A stretch of 7,561 nt of DNA, taken from the NCBI GenBank assembly GCA_964499015.1, contig CAZCJA010000093.1, forward strand, positions 1 through 7,561, in the 5' to 3' direction. The position numbers were made by a program, and so were the translations under genes. The stretch comes from CAZCJA01 sp964499015. GTDB lineage: Bacteria; Elusimicrobiota; Elusimicrobia; F11. This document shows, one piece after another, positions 6,508 to 7,561 of the stretch (position 1 is its first letter; the number at the start of each line of letters is the position of its first letter). The notes under the pieces are model-generated. The model had not been told where the DNA came from and searched no databases. It worked only from the letters and a program-made list of their open reading frames with translations.

Positions 6508-7561
6508 TTATTTCTTGAAGATGACTTTACGGACGAGGTTGGTTTCGTTGCCCGCGGCGTCTTTGGCGTAAAACCGCAGGATGTTGGTGCCTTCGTGGAG
6601 GGAGATGGCCTTTTCAAACTGGCCTGAGGAAGAAATAAAGATAATTTCGTCGTTGATAGAGAAATGCGTCGCACCTTCCACCGTGCCGCTGACATCGGCG
6701 AACGATTCCCGTGTGTAGATTTGGCCGTCGGCCGGAAGAACGTTGTGGAAGACCGGCGGTTTGGTGTCCCGCATAACAATGGATGGTTCGGAATAGGATC
6801 CTTTAACGCCCAGCGCGTCGATAAAGGCCACCCGCATGTAATAGGTCCCGTCTGGGATCGACTCTTTCTTCACGTCAAATCCGTCGCCGATCGACTGCGT
6901 CTTCTGAATGATGACTTTTCTGAAATCCGGATCGGCCGCCAGCTGCATATGGTAATTGGTGAGCATGCTTTTGGCTACTACCGCTTTGGACGTAGTATTT
7001 TTGGCTTCGGGAATGGAGGCCGNNNNNNNNNNGACGCTGACGTTTCCTTTTGGCGTGGTGGTGACCACGTCTTTCATCGGCGTGCTCAAAACCGACGGGT
7101 CGAAATCTTTGAAGCTATTGAGTGGCTGCGGCACGGATGGCGGGGCGGATTTGGCCACTTCGGTCCCGAACCCTTCGGGAACGGTGACGGTTTTGCCCTG
7201 CGCGGTGACGTCGACTTTACCCTTGTAAACGAAAACCACTTCCGTGTTGTCCTCGCGCACCTTCGCCTGGTAGTCGGAATCGCCGCTCTGCGGCTTCACC
7301 ACCGTGCCTTGCGGCAAAATAACTTTGGCTTTGGAGGCGCGCAGATCGCCCTGCAAGAGTTGGATTTCCTGCAGAATTTTTTCCGGTTTCAGAACGACGT
7401 ACGAATTCTCATTGATGATCACCACTTCGCGGGACGGGAACCGTACCTGGGCCTGGGCGCCTTTGAGCGTTCGCAGGCTGTCCTGATACTTTAGCGTCAT
7501 CGGGGCGTTGGCTTCGCGCCAATCATCGGTGCCGTTGCGTTTGTATTTAACCACCGGTGTC
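6508..7561 (-). CDS. FecR-domain protein with fibronectin-like and Ig-like domains (5' partial, contains a gap)
   Basis: The gene runs off the right edge. The frame stays open past the GTG at 7554 (residues Thr-Pro lie before it), so the true start and any signal peptide lie outside the window. Numbering from 7554, residues 1-135 match a FecR domain: KYKRNGTDDWREA, DSLRTLKGAQAQVRF and INENSYVVLKPE. A Pro/Ser/Thr-rich linker leads to the gap. Residues about 180-262 resemble the fibronectin-like module often found after FecR (YHMQLAADPDFRKVI, then IPDGTYYMRVAFIDALGVKGSYSEP). Residues 266-348 are an Ig-like fold ending SLHEGTNILRFYAKDAAGNE. Such proteins are usually periplasmic or surface-exposed and need not act in iron signalling; function here is unknown. 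The stop (TAA, complement of 6508-6510) lies 25 bases from the convergent anti-sigma gene. Confidence 0.85.
   Translation of the reverse strand, partial: TPVVKYKRNGTDDWREANAPMTLKYQDSLRTLKGAQAQVRFPSREVVIINENSYVVLKPEKILQEIQLLQGDLRASKAKVILPQGTVVKPQSGDSDYQAKVREDNTEVVFVYKGKVDVTAQGKTVTVPEGFGTEVAKSAPPSVPQPLNSFKDFDPSVLSTPMKDVVTTTPKGNVSVXXXXASIPEAKNTTSKAVVAKSMLTNYHMQLAADPDFRKVIIQKTQSIGDGFDVKKESIPDGTYYMRVAFIDALGVKGSYSEPSIVMRDTKPPVFHNVLPADGQIYTRESFADVSGTVEGATHFSINDEIIFISSSGQFEKAISLHEGTNILRFYAKDAAGNETNLVRKVIFKK
7023..7032. other. Assembly gap (10 N) inside the FecR-domain gene
   Basis: Here the ten N keep the frame: both sides read as one minus-strand protein, so the true length is 1 modulo 3 if the gene is intact. 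The gap falls in the linker between the FecR and fibronectin-like modules, so an unknown length of linker or domain may be missing. Confidence 0.9.

Noticed and set aside
6664..7494. Plus-strand open frame of 276 codons opposite the FecR-domain gene
   Set aside because: The minus strand reads as recognisable FecR, fibronectin-like and Ig-like modules; the plus-strand translation is repetitive in Phe, Gly, Arg and His and has no motif.
1..7561. Defence system, mobile element, CRISPR array or wholly new system
   Set aside because: No transposase, integrase, repeats, nuclease or toxin-like genes are visible; every sizeable gene belongs to a recognisable family, and gene spacing and base use look uniform by eye.

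Overview
The window reads as about 7.5 kb of ordinary chromosome from a Gram-negative-type bacterium that respires with c-type cytochromes. It is probably a draft or metagenome assembly, because two runs of exactly ten N sit inside genes. No rRNA, tRNA, phage, transposon or CRISPR sequence is visible. The taxon cannot be fixed from the sequence. The mix of a FecR/fibronectin-like surface protein, a haem-binding cytochrome fusion and a SigR-type sigma factor suggests a deep-branching environmental lineage rather than a well-studied enteric or actinobacterium; that is a weak inference.

Layout. (1) Positions 1-858 hold the 3' part of an ankyrin-repeat/HEAT-like protein. (2) A 120-base intergenic region follows. 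(3) Positions 979-5550 carry four tightly packed plus-strand genes, with junctions of +8, -4 and +6 bases: citrate synthase, an aspartase/fumarase-superfamily lyase most like aspartate ammonia-lyase, an exported dihaem cytochrome c fused to an ethylbenzene-dehydrogenase-type haem-binding domain, and an alpha/beta hydrolase. (4) Positions 5599-6482 hold an ECF sigma factor of the SigR/SigH type and its zinc-binding anti-sigma factor, overlapping by ATGA. (5) Positions 6508 to the end, on the minus strand and convergent with the sigma pair, hold a FecR-domain protein with fibronectin-like and Ig-like C-terminal domains, cut by the window edge.

How the genes may work together. Citrate synthase consumes oxaloacetate, and the lyase makes fumarate from aspartate (or acts on fumarate/malate), so the first two genes belong to central carbon and C4-dicarboxylate metabolism. 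The cytochrome is a periplasmic electron carrier or sensor-like protein translated in overlap with the lyase. The sigma/anti-sigma pair looks like a thiol-redox switch. The zinc-ligand spacing in the anti-sigma factor matches RsrA, and a GGAAC-N17-GTT motif just upstream matches the promoter type recognised by this sigma family. It sits so close to the ATG that the message would be nearly leaderless.

No wholly new system is evident. The items most worth a second look are the redox sigma module with its self-type promoter, the cytochrome fusion, and the assembly gap that removes the catalytic motif of the lyase.
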